From Pseudoduganella ginsengisoli (lineage in GTDB: Bacteria; Pseudomonadota; Gammaproteobacteria; Burkholderiales; Burkholderiaceae_D), in the NCBI RefSeq assembly GCF_009720865.1, contig NZ_WNLA01000010.1, positions 1 through 64,000 on the forward strand: a stretch of 64,000 nucleotides of DNA, given 5' to 3'. Under the pieces are notes generated by a model. The model ran no database searches. It was not told the origin of the DNA and was given only the letters and a program-made list of their open reading frames with translations. Positions 61,773-64,000 of the stretch are shown here, in pieces (position 1 is the first letter of the stretch; every line of letters starts with the position of its first letter). Both the position numbers and the translations under genes were made by a program.

Positions 61773-62033
61773 TCAGCCTTTTAACAAGGGGTCCAGGCCG
61801 CCGGCCTGGTCCAGCGCGTACAAATCATCGAAACCGCCGACGTGGGTGTCGCCGATATAGATTTGCGGCACGGTGCGGCGGCCCGTCTTTTGCATCATCA
61901 GCACGCGCTGTTCCGGGTCGAGGTCGACGCGGATTTTTTCAATGTCATTGACGCCTTTGGCGACCAGCAGGCGCTCGGCGCGCACGCAATAAGGGCACAC
62001 GGCAGTGCTGTACATCGTGACATGAGCAGTCAT
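61773..62033 (-). CDS. grxC: glutaredoxin 3
   Basis: Thiol-disulfide oxidoreductase of 86 residues. The active site CPYC is at 13-16, and the glutathione-binding segments TVPQIYIGDTHVGGFDDLYA are normal. The ATG at 62033 was chosen over a much longer extension of the frame because it alone gives the family start (MTAHVTMYSTAVCPYC). It lies 10 bp downstream of the rhodanese gene, likely co-transcribed, and 122 bp upstream of secB. Confidence 0.94.
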   Translation of the reverse strand: MTAHVTMYSTAVCPYCVRAERLLVAKGVNDIEKIRVDLDPEQRVLMMQKTGRRTVPQIYIGDTHVGGFDDLYALDQAGGLDPLLKG

Positions 62034-62043
62034 AGCAACTCCT

Positions 62044-62445
62044 TTACTTTGCCAATGGCAACCCGGCGGTTTCCCAGGCGGCTTGGCCGCCTTCAAGGAC
62101 GACCACGTTTTCGTATCCCGCCTTTTCCAGGGTCTTGGCAGCACCAAATGCGCGCGCACCTTGCTGGCAAACGACGACAATCGTGCGGTTTTTAAACTTA
62201 TCCAGCTCACCCGTGCGGTTGGCCAGTTCGCCTGCCGGAATATGTTTCGCCTCGGGCAGGTGGCCGTTCGCATAAGCGGCTGCATCCCTGATATCCACAA
62301 TGGCGGCTTTGGTCCGGTTTATCAATAGCGTGACTTCTTGCGGAGACGCTTTTTTACCCCGTTGCGTGAGCACTGGCCACAGCAAGGCGCCGCCGGAAAG
62401 GACGGCGATGCCGATGAGAAAGATTTGGTCGATGAGGAATTTCAC
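62044..62445 (-). CDS. membrane-anchored rhodanese-like sulfurtransferase
   Basis: Protein of 133 residues with a single N-terminal helix (FLIDQIFLIGIAVLSGGALL) and a rhodanese domain (AAIVDIRDAAAYANGHLPEA, then the active-site loop VVVCQQGARAFGAAKTLEKA with Cys). The start is a GTG at 62445 with GGAA upstream; the longer ATG-led form adds an unlikely basic lead. It may supply sulfane sulfur or detoxify cyanide. Lies before grxC and divergent from gpmA. Confidence 0.82.
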   Translation of the reverse strand: MKFLIDQIFLIGIAVLSGGALLWPVLTQRGKKASPQEVTLLINRTKAAIVDIRDAAAYANGHLPEAKHIPAGELANRTGELDKFKNRTIVVVCQQGARAFGAAKTLEKAGYENVVVLEGGQAAWETAGLPLAK

Positions 62446-62538
62446 GGTGTTCCAATGGTTTAAGGATATCCGCGCATTATAAAATAGAAGCTTGAACACC
62501 ACTTCAGCAGCTTTTTTTCACACTTGATAGACAGAGCT

Positions 62539-63285
62539 ATGTACAAAATTGTTTTCATGCGCCACGGCGAATCCACCTGGAACCTCGAAAACCGCTTCAC
62601 TGGCTGGACCGATGTTGATCTGACGGAAAAAGGCGTCGCAGAAGCCAAAGCCGCCGGTAAAGTCCTGAAAGAAGAGGGATACACTTTCGACCTGGCCTAC
62701 ACGTCCGTGCTGAAGCGCGCGATCCGCACGCTGTGGCTGACCCTGGACGAAATGGACATGATGTACCTGCCGATCAAGCATGACTGGCGCCTGAACGAAC
62801 GCCACTATGGCGGCCTGCAAGGGCTGGACAAGGCGGAAACCGCTGCCAAATATGGCGATGAACAGGTATTGGTATGGCGCCGCAGCTATGACACCCCGCC
62901 GCCGCCGCTGGCTGAAAATGATGACCGTACGTCGTTCAACGATCCGCGCTACGCCGGCCTGCCGAAAGCGTCGATTCCGCTGACCGAATGCCTGAAAGAC
63001 ACCGTCGCCCGCGTGATGCCGGCCTGGGATGAAGAAATTGCACCGGCCATCCGTGCCGGCAAGAAAATCATTATTTCCGCCCACGGCAACAGCCTGCGCG
63101 CGCTGATCAAGATGCTGGACGGCATCAGCGACAGCGATATCGTTGGCTTGAACATTCCGAACGGCCAGCCGCTGGTGTATGAACTGGATGCCGACCTGAA
63201 GCCGATCCGCCACTACTACCTGGGCGATCCGGCAGCCATCGCTGCAGCCCAGGCTGCTGTTGCCAACCAGGGTAAGGCCAAGTAA
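62539..63285 (+). CDS. gpmA: 2,3-bisphosphoglycerate-dependent phosphoglycerate mutase
   Basis: Glycolytic enzyme of 248 residues. The catalytic RHGESTWN motif with the phospho-accepting His is at 9-16; the second catalytic region [19 protein letters not shown] is near residue 181; [11 protein letters not shown] and [11 protein letters not shown] are family signatures. The ATG at 62539 is preferred over an upstream start because the family begins [12 protein letters not shown]. Divergent from the rhodanese gene by 93 bp. Followed after 6 bp by the EnvC-like gene. Confidence 0.96.
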   Translation: MYKIVFMRHGESTWNLENRFTGWTDVDLTEKGVAEAKAAGKVLKEEGYTFDLAYTSVLKRAIRTLWLTLDEMDMMYLPIKHDWRLNERHYGGLQGLDKAETAAKYGDEQVLVWRRSYDTPPPPLAENDDRTSFNDPRYAGLPKASIPLTECLKDTVARVMPAWDEEIAPAIRAGKKIIISAHGNSLRALIKMLDGISDSDIVGLNIPNGQPLVYELDADLKPIRHYYLGDPAAIAAAQAAVANQGKAK

Positions 63286-63291
63286 GTTTTG

Positions 63292-64000
63292 ATGTCGTTG
63301 TCTTCGATTGTCCGCCGCACCGCTGTGCGGCGGTTGCCTTTCCTGTTGCCGCTGCTGCTGTCTTCCCTGATGGCTGCCGGGGCGGCGCATGCCGCCGTGG
63401 CGAAACCAACCGAGCGCAGCAAGCAAAAAGCTGCCGCCGAAGCGGAACGCGCGGAATTGCAGCAAAAGCTCAACGCCCTGAAACGCGACATCGGCAAGAC
63501 GGAAAGCGCGCGGGAAGATGCGGCCGATACCTTGGCCGAATCCGAAGAAGCCATTTCCAAAGCCAACCGCACGCTGCGGGAGCTGGCCGATGAACAGGCG
63601 CAAACCAATGCCCGCTTGACGGAACTGGCGGCGGAACACACGCGCCTGCAAGCGACCGTCAACCAGCAAAAGCAGCAGCTGGCCAAGTTGCTGCGCGAGC
63701 ATTACGTGGCGGGCAATGAAGACCGCATCAAATTATTGCTGTCCGGGGATAACCCGAACCGCATCAACCGCGACCTGCAAATGATGGCCTATGTGTCCCA
63801 GGCGCAGGCGCGGCTGCTGGAATCGCTGCGCGCGAACTTGAAAGCCGTGGAAAGCAACCAGGCCGAAGCGGAAAATGCACGCAATGAGCTGGAAGAAATT
63901 GCGCAGGAAGAACGGCACCAGAAATCCGTGCTGGAGCAGGAAAAAGCCAAGCGCGCCGCCGTGCTGGCGAGCCTGTCTCAGCGTCTCGTGTCGCAGCGCA
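63292..64000 (+). CDS. EnvC-like murein hydrolase activator, 3' end outside window
   Basis: The N-terminal 236 codons of an exported coiled-coil protein. A signal peptide (LPFLLPLLLSSLMAAGAAHA) is followed by long heptad-rich helices (QKAAAEAERAELQQKLNALK, LAKLLREHYVAGNEDRIKLL, LSGDNPNRINRDLQMMAYVS). The LREHYVAGNEDRIKLLLSGDN segment is typical of EnvC/NlpD-type peptidase M23 proteins; the M23 domain itself lies beyond the window. EnvC activates the amidases that split septal peptidoglycan. It follows gpmA after 6 bp, a common betaproteobacterial order. Confidence 0.85.
   Translation, partial: MSLSSIVRRTAVRRLPFLLPLLLSSLMAAGAAHAAVAKPTERSKQKAAAEAERAELQQKLNALKRDIGKTESAREDAADTLAESEEAISKANRTLRELADEQAQTNARLTELAAEHTRLQATVNQQKQQLAKLLREHYVAGNEDRIKLLLSGDNPNRINRDLQMMAYVSQAQARLLESLRANLKAVESNQAEAENARNELEEIAQEERHQKSVLEQEKAKRAAVLASLSQRLVSQR

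Noticed and set aside
62034..62300. N-terminal extension of grxC
   Set aside because: It lies antisense-like within the rhodanese gene frame and adds unrelated basic sequence; the short form has the normal glutaredoxin length.

Overview
The window reads as a high-GC betaproteobacterial chromosome, most likely Oxalobacteraceae (Janthinobacterium/Massilia/Duganella-like). The evidence is the gene content and order: petABC beside mscL and a DegS-like protease, sspAB followed by tRNA-Thr, secB-grxC-gpmA, a complete tad pilus locus, and a very low density of stop codons in all frames. This placement is inference from gene content; no database search was run.

Layout: (1) 1-4.6 kb holds a dabB-dabA pair (proton-coupled inorganic carbon uptake; dabA runs off the left edge) with a divergent LysR regulator. 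(2) 4.6-7.5 kb holds a conserved unknown gene and a groES-groEL pair behind a sigma32-like promoter; this GroEL lacks the usual Gly-Gly-Met tail. (3) 7.5-15.7 kb carries icmF (fused acyl-CoA mutase) and a large fused indolepyruvate ferredoxin oxidoreductase, with a LysR gene; an ACGTTAACGT-centred palindrome precedes icmF. (4) 15.8-18.1 kb has an HD-GYP phosphodiesterase facing a GGDEF cyclase (c-di-GMP turnover). (5) 18.4-30.2 kb is a tad/Flp pilus locus: flp, cpaA, an extra AAA+ ATPase, cpaB, cpaC, a small lipoprotein, tadG, two tadE-like genes, cpaE, cpaF, tadB, tadC. (6) 30.2-38.1 kb is housekeeping: a DUF2807 protein, DUF2461, a DegS-like protease, mscL, petABC, sspAB.

(7) 38.1-44.0 kb is a compact integrative element of about 5.8 kb inserted in tRNA-Thr(UGU). 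It is bounded by a perfect 42-bp direct repeat, has repeated putative integrase arm sites at both ends, and encodes a tyrosine integrase, a small excisionase-like protein and two translationally coupled unknown genes. Its cargo is an AT-richer two-gene unit: an ImmA/IrrE-type zinc metallopeptidase and a two-helix membrane protein. Directly upstream lies a 20-bp sequence that matches the LexA/SOS operator consensus. I regard this SOS-controlled peptidase-membrane pair as the best candidate for an undescribed system in the window. To the right of the element lies what looks like the stub of an older integrase.

(8) 44.2-46.8 kb: an APH(3')-like phosphotransferase, an acetyltransferase, a small lipoprotein and a LuxR-type quorum-sensing receptor without a synthase nearby. 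(9) 46.8-56.5 kb has two divergent envelope operons. Leftwards: DUF2141 protein, LolD-like ATPase, FtsX-like permease, LolA-like carrier and an outer-membrane barrel, which together resemble a private Lol-type route to the outer membrane. Rightwards: TPR/beta-barrel YaiO-like protein, LTA-synthase-like enzyme and a GH18-like hydrolase, followed by two tiny exported cysteine-rich proteins. (10) 56.5-64 kb: a PglL/Wzy-type ligase, an RCC1-repeat lipoprotein, gpsA, an SH3 protein, secB, grxC, a rhodanese, gpmA and the start of an EnvC-like murein hydrolase activator.
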